This document shows positions 28,168 to 36,131 of a stretch of 64,000 nt of DNA, in pieces (position 1 is the first letter of the stretch; every line of letters starts with the position of its first letter). The notes beneath the pieces were generated by a model, which searched no databases, was not told the DNA's origin, and worked only from the letters and a program-made list of their open reading frames with translations. Source of the stretch: Buttiauxella gaviniae. Lineage in GTDB: Bacteria; Pseudomonadota; Gammaproteobacteria; Enterobacterales; Enterobacteriaceae. Location: positions 3,906,001 through 3,970,000 of the forward strand of contig NZ_JBFMVT010000002.1 in NCBI RefSeq assembly GCF_040786275.1. The letters are read 5' to 3'. The position numbers were made by a program, and so were the translations under genes.

Positions 28168-29169
28168 ATGCGCTGGAAAAATCCCTGGTTTGATCCTTTA
28201 AAATATCATCACCAACTCGACGGTTTTCGTAATCTTGAACCCCATTTGCGAAAACCGGGCGATGTTGAGCGTTGGCAAAAGGAGCGAAAAGCACAGGGAT
28301 TACCTCATCCTCCAGGTGGGGGTTATGCCGCTTTCACCAGACAATGGTGGCAGAAGGCGGAACTGAAAGGTACGGACGATCGTGTTTGGTGGTTAGGCCA
28401 TGCCAGCACATTGCTGCGAATAAATGGCCAATATTTGCTAACAGATCCCGTTTTTTCCCGTCGCGCATCACCCATACCCTTTGCAGGCCCTGAGCGTAAA
28501 ACTCCCGCTCCGCTGCGCATCAATGATTTGCACCAGCTTGACGCTGTTCTCATTTCCCATAACCATTACGATCATCTGGACCGTTCAACGGTTGGGCAAA
28601 TTTCCCGCCGTTTTCCTGATACCCACTTCTTTGTCCCGCTGGGTTTAAAGCGCTGGTTCACCCGCCTTGGGATTCGCCATGTTACCGAGTTGGACTGGTG
28701 GCAAAGTTTTAGCTGGCAGGGGATGACGTATACTGCTGTTCCCGCCCAACACTGGAGCATGCGATCGTTCTGGGATCGTAATCGCAGTTTATGGTGCGGC
28801 TGGATTATCGAAAGCCACCCTTTGCGGGTCTGGTTCAGTGGCGACACGGGGTATACCGAAGGGCTAGCGGATATCGCTTTGTATCGTGGCCCGCTGGATG
28901 TGGCGCTAATCCCGATTGGTGCGTACTCGCCTCGCTGGTTTATGAGCAGCCATCATATGGACCCGCAACAAGCGGTTACGCTCTGGCAGCAATTGTCCCG
29001 GCCTTTAACCGTTCCCATACATTGGGGCGTATTTGAGTTGGCGGATGAATCGCTGGACATGCCGCCGCAAGAGCTGCTGGCAGCGCTTAATGATAAGGGG
29101 GAGGAGGGGCAACTTTTTGCTCCATTACGTATTGGACAAAGTCTGCCCATATCTAAAATATTAGTTTAA
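28168..29169 (+). CDS. Metallo-beta-lactamase-fold hydrolase (NAPE-PLD-like)
   Basis: This is a 333-residue protein of the metallo-beta-lactamase superfamily, in the branch that includes N-acyl-phosphatidylethanolamine phospholipase D and UlaG-like proteins. Metal ligands can be read in order: HNHYDHLD (HxHxDH), a later His in PAQHWSMRS, Asp in WFSGDTGYT, and His in VPIHWGVFEL. The first residues (RWKNPWFDPLKYHH) are typical of the NAPE-PLD-like group. There is no signal peptide. Start ATG 28168 follows GTGGAGTG. It has no counterpart between yebO and yobF in E. coli K-12. The substrate, possibly a lipid phosphodiester, is unknown. Confidence 0.86.
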   Translation: MRWKNPWFDPLKYHHQLDGFRNLEPHLRKPGDVERWQKERKAQGLPHPPGGGYAAFTRQWWQKAELKGTDDRVWWLGHASTLLRINGQYLLTDPVFSRRASPIPFAGPERKTPAPLRINDLHQLDAVLISHNHYDHLDRSTVGQISRRFPDTHFFVPLGLKRWFTRLGIRHVTELDWWQSFSWQGMTYTAVPAQHWSMRSFWDRNRSLWCGWIIESHPLRVWFSGDTGYTEGLADIALYRGPLDVALIPIGAYSPRWFMSSHHMDPQQAVTLWQQLSRPLTVPIHWGVFELADESLDMPPQELLAALNDKGEEGQLFAPLRIGQSLPISKILV

Positions 29170-29518
29170 ATAACATCCAACTTTTAATGTGTTAATTAAT
29201 GAGCACTGCGGACGTTATATTATACGCTTAATATAGCGAAACGTTTTTATTGCCTCATGGCGAGGCAGGGTGTCATTAAAGTTTCATTATTTTGGTGCAA
29301 TATAAAGAGCTGACTGCTCAACCTTTATTCATACTTTCTTCTACACCCATTCAGTTACGTATTTAACCGTTTCTTTAGCCGCAGTGCATTGTTCGTTTTT
29401 TGAATAGCTATGCTAAAAAAATCATATGCATAATGTCGGTATTGTCGACTTTTTCGCACTTCGCCTGGACGAAAAGATATCTTTGGGCTATGGTAAAAAC
29501 GTTGTCTGAGGTCATCTC
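29170..29518 (+). promoter_or_regulatory. Upstream region and likely leader of yobF-cspC
   Basis: This AT-rich stretch lies between the MBL-fold gene and the first reading frame of the yobF-cspC unit. It contains several T-rich runs and a short inverted repeat (TGCCTC...GAGGCA near 29251-29265). E. coli cspC is also transcribed from upstream of yobF. No promoter could be fixed by eye. Confidence 0.35.
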
Positions 29519-29680
29519 ATGAATACCCTGTTTCACATTTGTTCACCGTTAATTCTATGCACATTTTGTGCATTTCATTTTCGTGAACAATATGAGTTTC
29601 AGAATTTGTGCGACAGATCGATACACACCGAAAAATGGCTTGCCATTGATTGCGTTGTATGTGATAACACTTTGGGTTAA
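29519..29680 (+). CDS. Candidate 53-residue Cys-rich small protein upstream of yobF
   Basis: This unrecognised small ORF starts with ATG at 29519, 7 bases after a GAGG ribosome site, and ends at TAA 29678-29680, just before the yobF ribosome site. It would encode 53 residues, seven of them cysteine, beginning [20 protein letters not shown]. The N-terminal third is hydrophobic; the rest is polar. A palindrome ATGCACATTTTGTGCAT lies inside it. It may be a true microprotein, a leader ORF regulating yobF-cspC, or a chance frame; the ribosome site and the exact fit before yobF argue for translation. Confidence 0.4.
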   Translation: MNTLFHICSPLILCTFCAFHFREQYEFQNLCDRSIHTEKWLAIDCVVCDNTLG

Positions 29681-29699
29681 ACGAGGTACAGTTCTGTTT

Positions 29700-29843
29700 A
29701 TGTGTGGCATTTTCAGTAAAGAAGTCCTGAGTAAACACGTTGTCGTTGAATACCGCTTCTCTGCCGAGCCTTATATTAGTGCCTCATGCAGTAATGTCTC
29801 TGTTTTAGCTAAGTTATGCCTGCGGGCGAAGAAAACAATCTAA
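29700..29843 (+). CDS. yobF: Small DUF2627 protein YobF
   Basis: YobF is a 47-residue protein of unknown function encoded before cspC and reported as stress-induced in E. coli. Here it runs [20 protein letters not shown] to CLRAKKTI, nearly identical to E. coli. The ATG at 29700 has a GAGG about 13 bases upstream; the frame is open further upstream but only this part is conserved. It is 13 bases before cspC, so the two are co-transcribed. Confidence 0.95.
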
Positions 29844-29856
29844 GGAATTTTGCAAA

Positions 29857-30066
29857 ATGGCAAAGATTAAAGGTCAAGTTAAGTGGTTCAACGAGTCTAA
29901 AGGTTTTGGTTTCATTACTCCTGCTGACGGCAGCAAAGACGTGTTCGTACACTTCTCTGCAATCCAGGGTAATGGCTTCAAAACTCTGGCTGAAGGCCAG
30001 AACGTTGAGTTCGAAATCCAGGACGGCCAGAAAGGCCCAGCTGCAGTTAACGTTACTGCTATCTAA
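29857..30066 (+). CDS. cspC: Cold-shock-domain protein CspC
   Basis: CspC is a constitutive cold-shock-family RNA chaperone and transcription antiterminator that also affects RpoS-dependent mRNAs. All 69 residues appear the same as in E. coli. RNP1 is KGFGFI (about 16-21) and RNP2 is VFVHF (about 29-33). Ribosome site TAAGGA precedes the ATG at 29857. It forms an operon with yobF and is followed by a terminator. Confidence 0.98.
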
Positions 30067-30110
30067 TTCTGTTGAATTAGACCTGGCGCGAATAACGCCA
30101 AATTTTGATG

Positions 30111-30139
30111 AAAGCCCCGCTCTTGTAGCGGGGCTTTTT
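30111..30139 (+). terminator. Rho-independent terminator after cspC
   Basis: AAAGCCCCGC / GCGGGGCTTT with a 7-base loop and five T. Confidence 0.9.
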
Positions 30140-30299
30140 CATGTCTGAAAAGTAACCATTCTCTTTCTAAGTGTTTCCAAATATAGACCTCAGTTATGTC
30201 TTGTAGCAAAGCAGAGCATCTTGTAGCACAGTTCCAGTCCGGTTGGTTTCAAGATTATGTTTAAATTTTCAATCGCTTAGTGTTTGTTAAGGATTGAAT

Positions 30300-32045
30300 G
30301 TGAGAAAAATCGCCCCTGGAATCGTGGGTAACTTTATTCAGTGGCGTTTTGCTTTACTTTGCATCGCTATTTTTATGTGTCTGGTTTTCCTGCTTGGACG
30401 GGTTGCGTGGTTGCAAATTATCTCGCCCGATAATCTGGTAAAACAGGAAGACATGCGCTCTTTACGTGAAGAGTCGGTTATTGTGCCACGCGGGATGATA
30501 GAAGATCGTAATGGTCGCCCCCTGGCTGTTAGTGTCCCGGTCAAAGCGATTTGGGCTGACCCCAAAACAGTCATGGAAAAAGGCGGGGTGCAGGTTAACG
30601 ATCGCTGGCAGGCTCTGGCAACCACATTACATCTTTCCCTGGATGATATTGCCGCCCGGATTCGCCGTAACGCTACGGATCGATTTATCTATCTCGCCCG
30701 TCAGTTAGATCCTCAGCAAGCCCAATATATCGAAAGCCTAAAATTGCCTGGCATTTCATTGCGCGATGAGTCCCGCCGCTTTTACCCCGCAGGTCATGTC
30801 GCGGCAAATTTGCTCGGCTTTACCAATATTGATGACCAGGGTATCGAAGGCATCGAGAAGAGCTTTAATCGCCAACTGACGGGAAAAGCAGGTGAGCGAT
30901 TAGTTCGCAAAGACCGCCACGGCTACGTGATTGAAAATATCACCGAAACGGCAGCCAATCCGGCTCACAACATTATGCTGAGCATTGATGAGCGCCTGCA
31001 AACGGTCACCGAAGATGCGCTGAGTAACGCGGTGTCCTGGAATAAAGCTGAATCGGCGGCGGCGGTTATCATTGATATTAATACCGGTGAAGTGCTTGCG
31101 ATGGCGAGTTGCCCTACTTTTAACCCGAATAATCGCGATGGCGCAACGCTAAACGATTTCCGTAACCGGGCAATCAGTGACACTTTCGAACCCGGTTCTA
31201 CCGTCAAACCGATGGTGATTATGACCGCGTTGCAACAGGGCATCGTACAGCCTGACAGCGTAGTGGACACCCATCCGTATACCATCGACGGCCATCGCAT
31301 CCGCGACGTAGGCTTTTATCCACAATTGACGCTCACGGGCATTTTGCAAAAATCGAGTGATACCGGCGTTTCACGTCTTTCGCTGGCGATGCCTGTTCAA
31401 AAACTTCTCGATACTTATAAAAACTTTGGTTTCGGCACACCGACTGGCCTCGGGCTGACAGGTGAAAGCAGCGGACTATTGCCACACCGCAAATTTTGGG
31501 GAGAGTTGGATCGCGCCACATTCTCCTTTGGCTATGGTTTGATGGTAACCCCGCTGCAGTTAGCGCATGTTTACGCCACCATTGGCAGCTACGGTATTTC
31601 CCGGCCGCTTTCTATCACGCGGGTCGATCCGCCGGTTGTTGGGCAGCGGGTGATGTCTGATGTGATTGCCCACCAGGTTGAACACATGATGGAAAGTGTC
31701 GCGCTACCAGGCGGTGGTGGGGTAAAAGCCGCCGTTCGGGGTTATCGCGTTGCGATAAAAACCGGTACGGCCAAGAAAATTGGTGACGACGGAAAATACG
31801 TCGATAAATACATCGCTTATACCGCAGGTGTTGCGCCAGCAAGTAACCCGCGCTTTGCGCTGGTGGTGGTGATAAACGATCCAGAAAACGGGGCTTATTA
31901 CGGCGGAGCCGTTTCTGCCCCCGTATTTAGCCAGATTATGAGTGACGTTCTACGTCTGGAAAATATTGAACCGGATGGTTTGCCGCCGGGCGATAGCAAT
32001 TTAACTGTGTTAAATAAACCTGTAGGTGATAACTCAGCAGGGTAG
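30300..32045 (+). CDS. Second FtsI-type penicillin-binding protein (PBP3SAL-like)
   Basis: This is a class B penicillin-binding protein closely related to FtsI (PBP3), the septal transpeptidase, and placed like Salmonella PBP3SAL, which supports division in acidic host compartments. It has 581 residues, with one N-terminal helix at about 18-36 and then the pedestal domain. Transpeptidase motifs are Ser300-Thr-Val-Lys303, Ser352-Ser-Asp354 and Lys487-Thr-Gly489. FtsI of E. coli has Asn in the second motif, so Asp is notable. The start is GTG 30300 with AAGGA 6 bases upstream; TTG 30294 is too close. It is not in the dcw cluster, so it is a paralogue. Strong similarity extends to the end of the catalytic domain (YGGAVSAPVF). 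Confidence 0.9.
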   Translation: MRKIAPGIVGNFIQWRFALLCIAIFMCLVFLLGRVAWLQIISPDNLVKQEDMRSLREESVIVPRGMIEDRNGRPLAVSVPVKAIWADPKTVMEKGGVQVNDRWQALATTLHLSLDDIAARIRRNATDRFIYLARQLDPQQAQYIESLKLPGISLRDESRRFYPAGHVAANLLGFTNIDDQGIEGIEKSFNRQLTGKAGERLVRKDRHGYVIENITETAANPAHNIMLSIDERLQTVTEDALSNAVSWNKAESAAAVIIDINTGEVLAMASCPTFNPNNRDGATLNDFRNRAISDTFEPGSTVKPMVIMTALQQGIVQPDSVVDTHPYTIDGHRIRDVGFYPQLTLTGILQKSSDTGVSRLSLAMPVQKLLDTYKNFGFGTPTGLGLTGESSGLLPHRKFWGELDRATFSFGYGLMVTPLQLAHVYATIGSYGISRPLSITRVDPPVVGQRVMSDVIAHQVEHMMESVALPGGGGVKAAVRGYRVAIKTGTAKKIGDDGKYVDKYIAYTAGVAPASNPRFALVVVINDPENGAYYGGAVSAPVFSQIMSDVLRLENIEPDGLPPGDSNLTVLNKPVGDNSAG

Positions 32046-32108
32046 TGGCTTTTCGAAATAGCCTATTTAGCGGTACACTTGCGCCCTTTATGATTGCCTG
32101 GAGTTCCC

Positions 32109-32921
32109 ATGTCCTACCTTTGCCCGCTTTGTCATGCGCCACTTGCTCCCGAGGGGCGGAGTTTTGTCTGCCCGCAAGGTCACCAGTTTGATAAAGCAAA
32201 AGAGGGATATGTGAACTTGCTGCCCGTCCAGCATAAGCGTTCAAAAGATCCGGGTGACAGCACAGAAATGATGCAGGCTCGTCGAGCATTTTTAGATGCT
32301 GGCCATTATCAGCCTTTGCGGGATGCGATTTGCCAGATACTGGAGCACGCAGCGCCTGGTGAAATGCTGGATATTGGCTGCGGGGAAGGGTATTACACTG
32401 CCGGTTTCGCGCAAATTGCTGAAAAGCAAAACGGTACAACCTGGGGATTGGATGTCGCAAAAGTCGCTATTCGCTATGCCGCTAAGCGTTATCCGCAGGT
32501 GCAGTTTTGTGTCGCGTCGAGTCATCGCCTGCCGTTTGCAGATGAAAGCCTGGATGCGGTAGTGCGTATTTTTGCCCCGTGCAAAGCCGAAGAGTTGGCG
32601 CGAGTGGTAAAGCCCGGCGGTATTGTGATTACGGCAACACCCGGACCTCGCCATTTAATGCAGCTGAAGGGTTTAATCTATGAAAGCGTCATGCTGCACA
32701 GCACGGAGACGGAATCGTTACCAGGATTTGTGGCCGAACAAACGGAGCAAATTGGCTGGCCAATGATGCTGCAGGGCAGTGAAGCTGCCGCACTACTGCA
32801 AATGACGCCGTTTGCCTGGCGTGCACGCCCTGAAGTGTGGCAGGGGCTAGCGGCAGAAACGGCCTTCCATTGTGAGACTGATTTTGTAGTTCGCGTCTGG
32901 CGACGCGATACCTTAGTTTAA
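32109..32921 (+). CDS. rlmA: 23S rRNA m1G745 methyltransferase RlmA
   Basis: RlmA (RrmA) methylates N1 of G745 in 23S rRNA. The 270-residue protein (E. coli 269) starts with a zinc finger (Cys5, Cys8, Cys21, His25) used for RNA recognition. A SAM-binding Rossmann fold follows with [17 protein letters not shown], and [17 protein letters not shown] and [12 protein letters not shown] mark later motifs. The ATG at 32109 follows a TGGAG site. Its last 9 bases overlap the end of the convergent mntP. Confidence 0.96.
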   Translation: MSYLCPLCHAPLAPEGRSFVCPQGHQFDKAKEGYVNLLPVQHKRSKDPGDSTEMMQARRAFLDAGHYQPLRDAICQILEHAAPGEMLDIGCGEGYYTAGFAQIAEKQNGTTWGLDVAKVAIRYAAKRYPQVQFCVASSHRLPFADESLDAVVRIFAPCKAEELARVVKPGGIVITATPGPRHLMQLKGLIYESVMLHSTETESLPGFVAEQTEQIGWPMMLQGSEAAALLQMTPFAWRARPEVWQGLAAETAFHCETDFVVRVWRRDTLV

Positions 32922-33485
32922 GGTGCTAAAATGGCTGTAAAGAATCTGACAGCCAATCCCAATTAACACCACGCCGCCGAGAATTTCGGCGCGTTTGCCA
33001 AGCAGCGGGCCGATAAAACGGCCCAGCATCATACCCAGCGTAGACATGATCATGGTCGCGCAGCCAATAGCCAGAGCGGTTTCAATAATATTCACTTTCA
33101 GGAACGCGAGCCCAACACCTACCGCCATGGCATCAAGGCTGGTGGCAATCGCCGTGGTCACTAACAACCAAAAACCGTGCCGTTGAAGCTTCGGCGCTTC
33201 TTCGTCATCCGTGCCGCGCACACCCTCATAAACCATTCGGATACCGAGAAACGTTAGCAGGATAAAGGCGACCCAATGGTTCCATTCCAGCACGACCTGG
33301 CTTGCCAAAATGCCCAAACACCAGCCAATCAGCGGAGTGAGTGTTTCAATAACGCCAAAGATGAGTCCGGTTCGTAATGCTTCGGAAAACTTAGGTTTAT
33401 GAAGGGTGGCACCTTTACCGATTGATGCAGCAAAAGCATCCATCGACATGCCAAAAGCGAGAATAAGGGTAGCGGAGAGATTCAT
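32913..33485 (-). CDS. mntP: Manganese exporter MntP
   Basis: MntP (YebN) exports Mn2+ from the cytoplasm and protects from manganese excess. It has 190 residues (E. coli 188) and six membrane helices. Conserved acidic residues in membrane segments include [15 protein letters not shown] and the paired [14 protein letters not shown], which form the metal path. The ATG at 33485 follows a GAGG ribosome site. The 382-base upstream region carries a yybP-ykoY riboswitch, a MntR box and a Fur-like box. Confidence 0.97.
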   Translation of the reverse strand: MNLSATLILAFGMSMDAFAASIGKGATLHKPKFSEALRTGLIFGVIETLTPLIGWCLGILASQVVLEWNHWVAFILLTFLGIRMVYEGVRGTDDEEAPKLQRHGFWLLVTTAIATSLDAMAVGVGLAFLKVNIIETALAIGCATMIMSTLGMMLGRFIGPLLGKRAEILGGVVLIGIGCQILYSHFSTLN

Positions 33486-33500
33486 GCAAAAACGCCTCAG

Positions 33501-33662
33501 TTGGGGATATCCATATACACGTCAACCATCCCCAACTTAAATGATGGCTACGTGCCTATGGTCTCGCCTACTCAGTGTTTGAGTCGTACATGCCACGTTC
33601 TTCGAACGAGTATGTTGACATGTACATTTTCACTATAGTGAAAATCGGCTACTCCCCAACGA
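33501..33662 (-). promoter_or_regulatory. yybP-ykoY manganese riboswitch in the mntP leader
   Basis: On the minus strand the leader holds the conserved 5' arm GGGGAGTAGC (about 33649-33658), an internal GTACATGTCAACATACTCG, and the 3' arm GGCGAGACC (33560-33568). These are the signature strands of the yybP-ykoY aptamer, which binds Mn2+. The aptamer spans roughly 33545-33662. Downstream, TTGGGGAT / ATCCCCAA (33501-33535) can pair near the ribosome site and is probably part of the expression platform. E. coli mntP has the same element. Confidence 0.92.
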
Positions 33663-33731
33663 CGGGCGCAACCTTAACATATTTTTTGAATATAAAACAA
33701 TAATTGAAACTATTATTCTTGACATTCAAAT

Positions 33732-33750
33732 GATAACTATTTTCATTTAC
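33732..33750 (-). promoter_or_regulatory. Fur-like box upstream of mntP
   Basis: GATAACTATTTTCATTTAC matches the 19-bp Fur consensus GATAATGATAATCATTATC at 13 positions. It lies between the MntR box and the riboswitch. Fur influence on mntP is known in E. coli; the site here is a motif match only. Confidence 0.5.
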
Positions 33751-33796
33751 TTGATTAGGTAAATGATTCGTTAAAATAAGAGCACACTAATTGTGC

Positions 33797-33816
33797 GAAA
33801 TAGCATCGGCTATATT
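33797..33816 (-). promoter_or_regulatory. MntR box upstream of mntP
   Basis: GAAATAGCATCGGCTATATT contains ATAGC-N4-GCTAT, matching the core of the enterobacterial MntR operator AACATAGCAAAGGCTATGTT. In E. coli Mn-loaded MntR raises mntP expression from such a site. Confidence 0.72.
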
Positions 33817-33867
33817 TTTAACACTGTTCAAATAATAGAAGAATATAGTCTTTGCTATAAGTTCAAC

Positions 33868-34326
33868 CTATTGATTATTAACCATTAACTTATAAATTCT
33901 TTCAAGGTCATCAATGTTTTTAACCCGAATAAGTAAACGTCTTTGTTCTAATTGCATCACCAGCACGCCGTCCTCAGATAAATTCATCTCTTTAATTCGG
34001 GAATATAAAATCCAGACATTCGCGAAGAAGAAGCCTTCTGTTTTGAACAACAGTTTAGGCTGGCGAATCCAGGAGATATAAATAGCGAGCAATGCCAGCG
34101 CAGATAATAACCAGGTAGTGAGTGGGGTACCGTGAGTGGTGACGTTGTTATAGATGAGGATCGCGACCAGGCCAACAAAGATAGTACTGTCGATACGATT
34201 GCGGCGCAGCAGGGTGATTTTTAGCAGGGTTTTACCCTTGAGCTTATCCATGATGAACTCATCGTAAATCGCCCAGGCAAGCAGTAGCACAATAAAAATC
34301 AATAAAACAATATCCGTCAACGTCAT
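33868..34326 (-). CDS. yobD: DUF986 membrane protein YobD
   Basis: This is a 152-residue inner-membrane protein of unknown function (UPF0266/DUF986). There are three hydrophobic segments: about 5-21 ([17 protein letters not shown]), 48-62 ([15 protein letters not shown]) and 68-88 ([19 protein letters not shown]). The cytoplasmic C-terminal part contains [22 protein letters not shown]. The ATG at 34326 has a GGGAAGAG ribosome site. It follows manZ beyond a strong terminator, as in E. coli. Confidence 0.93.
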   Translation of the reverse strand: MTLTDIVLLIFIVLLLAWAIYDEFIMDKLKGKTLLKITLLRRNRIDSTIFVGLVAILIYNNVTTHGTPLTTWLLSALALLAIYISWIRQPKLLFKTEGFFFANVWILYSRIKEMNLSEDGVLVMQLEQRRLLIRVKNIDDLERIYKLMVNNQ

Positions 34327-34345
34327 AACTCTTCCCGTTTATACA

Positions 34346-34374
34346 ATAAAAAAACCGGGGGCAGGCCCCCGGTT
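34346..34374 (-). terminator. Rho-independent terminator after manZ
   Basis: On the minus strand AACCGGGGG / CCCCCGGTT with a 4-base loop is followed by a long T run, just after the manZ stop. Confidence 0.92.
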
Positions 34375-34390
34375 GCACTCATAACATCAA

Positions 34391-35245
34391 TTACAGACCC
34401 AGCAGGCCGATAGCATAGCCGACAATACCGATAACGAAGAAGCCCATGATGATCCACAGCGCGTTGACTTTCTTACGCAGTAGCCACATACAAGCAAATG
34501 TTAACAGCAGCGGCACAAGGCCCGGCATCAACTGATCGAGGATGGTTTGAACGGTGGTCACTTTAACCGCGCCGGTCTGGTCGGTAATCTTCGACACGAC
34601 CAGCGGTATATTAACGTGCGTCCACTTGTTAACCAGCGCCCCCATGACAAACAGGCCGAGAATTGACGCCCCCTCTGTCAGTTTTTGCAAGAAGCCGCCG
34701 CCCATATCTTTAACGATATCGATCCCTTTGCGGTAACCGTAAGCGACGCCGTAGTAGCGCGTCAGCAAACGTACTGCGTTGAACAGAATGAAGAACAGAA
34801 GTGGCCCGAGCAGGCTACCGCTCATCGCAATACCCGCACCCAGCGCTGCGAATACCGGACGCACCGTACCCCAGAAGATTGGGTCACCCACACCTGCCAG
34901 CGGCCCCATCAAACCGACTTTAATACCGTTAATAGCACCATCGTCGATCTCTGCGCCGTTTGCACGTTGCTCTTCCATCGCAAGGGTAACGCCCAGTACT
35001 GGAGCCGCTACATAAGGATGGGTGTTAAAGAATTCCAGGTGACGCTTAATCGCTTGTTTACGCGCATCGTTGTTCTCAGGATACAGGCGTTTGATTGCCG
35101 GAATCATGGAGAAGCAGAAGCCCAGCGCTTGCATACGTTCGAAGTTCCATGAACCCTGGAACAGGTTAGAACGCAGGAATACGCCACGAATATCACCTGG
35201 GGTGAGTTTCTTCTCGGTAGTCGTTGTTTTGGTGGTATCAACCAT
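34391..35245 (-). CDS. manZ: Mannose PTS permease component IID
   Basis: ManZ is the IID membrane subunit of the mannose phosphotransferase system, which with ManY imports mannose, glucose and amino sugars. It has 284 residues (E. coli 283). Conserved parts are RGVFLRSNLFQGSWNFERMQ, GLMGPLAGVGDPIFWGT and the C-terminal helices. The ATG at 35245 follows AGGTGA; a GTG at 35254 would leave no room for a ribosome site. It is the third gene of manXYZ, 12 bases after manY. ManYZ is also a receptor for phage lambda DNA injection and class II bacteriocins in some species. Confidence 0.97.
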   Translation of the reverse strand: MVDTTKTTTTEKKLTPGDIRGVFLRSNLFQGSWNFERMQALGFCFSMIPAIKRLYPENNDARKQAIKRHLEFFNTHPYVAAPVLGVTLAMEEQRANGAEIDDGAINGIKVGLMGPLAGVGDPIFWGTVRPVFAALGAGIAMSGSLLGPLLFFILFNAVRLLTRYYGVAYGYRKGIDIVKDMGGGFLQKLTEGASILGLFVMGALVNKWTHVNIPLVVSKITDQTGAVKVTTVQTILDQLMPGLVPLLLTFACMWLLRKKVNALWIIMGFFVIGIVGYAIGLLGL

Positions 35246-35257
35246 TTCGCTCACCTA

Positions 35258-36058
35258 TTAATCTAATTCGTTATCGAGGTCGTTAGCACCGGCAGCAGGC
35301 GCTGGAGCACCGGCGGTACGGTTGTATTTCGGGCTCAACTGGATGTACAGAATTGCCATCACAGCACCAATCACACCTAATGCAACCAGGTTGAAGTTGG
35401 TGAAAGCCGCGGTAACGAAGCCCAGATAGAAGAATGGCATCAGGTAGCCTGCGCGCATCATGTTGATGACCATCGCATAACCTACTACCACAATCATGCC
35501 ACCGGCGATGTTCAGACCGCTGGTCACCACTTCAGGAATGGCATTCAGCAGGTTCTGTACTTCGCTGGTACCGACAGAAATCGCGACGATAACGGCAGGA
35601 ATTGCGATACGCATTGCTTGCAAGAACAGGGAGGAAACGTGAATCCAGGAGAGCGCTGATAGGTTGCCACTTTCGGCCGCCTTATCTGCTGCGTGCTGGA
35701 AGCCTACTGTGATGGTACGAACAATAATGGTCAGAACCTGGCCTGCTGCTGCCAGCGGAATGGCGAGCGCGATACCAGAACCAATACCCTGATGCCCGGC
35801 GATAACCAGTATGGTCGAGATAATTGACGCAAGGGCCGCATCGGGAGCAACCGCCGCACCGATGTTCATCCAACCCAGGGCGATCATTTCAAGCGTACCA
35901 CCGATAATAATACCGGTTTTCATGTCACCTAAAACCAGACCAATTAAGGTACAGGCGACGAGCGGACGGTGGAACTGAAATTCATCGAGCACCGACTCCA
36001 TACCGGCAATACAGGCTACGATAAACACCAGCACAATCTGAAGAGTGGTAATCTCCAT
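35258..36058 (-). CDS. manY: Mannose PTS permease component IIC
   Basis: ManY is the IIC membrane subunit of the mannose PTS. The 266 residues match E. coli in length and are almost identical. Hydrophobic helices cover most of the chain; MEITTLQIVLVFIVACIAG is the N-terminal helix and GGTLEMIALGWMNIGAAVAPD the family signature. The C-terminal tail after the last helix (LSPKYNRTAG) is Ala/Pro-rich. It lies between manX and manZ. Confidence 0.97.
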   Translation of the reverse strand: MEITTLQIVLVFIVACIAGMESVLDEFQFHRPLVACTLIGLVLGDMKTGIIIGGTLEMIALGWMNIGAAVAPDAALASIISTILVIAGHQGIGSGIALAIPLAAAGQVLTIIVRTITVGFQHAADKAAESGNLSALSWIHVSSLFLQAMRIAIPAVIVAISVGTSEVQNLLNAIPEVVTSGLNIAGGMIVVVGYAMVINMMRAGYLMPFFYLGFVTAAFTNFNLVALGVIGAVMAILYIQLSPKYNRTAGAPAPAAGANDLDNELD

Positions 36059-36131
36059 TGTACTTCTCCTTAAACGTGTGACTTATGTGTGAAAACTGAG
36101 AAACCGTAAGTTAAGCAAATTACATCGGTAA

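Noticed and set aside
29816-30148. 110-codon frame over cspC
   Set aside because: Out-of-frame shadow of cspC and its terminator.
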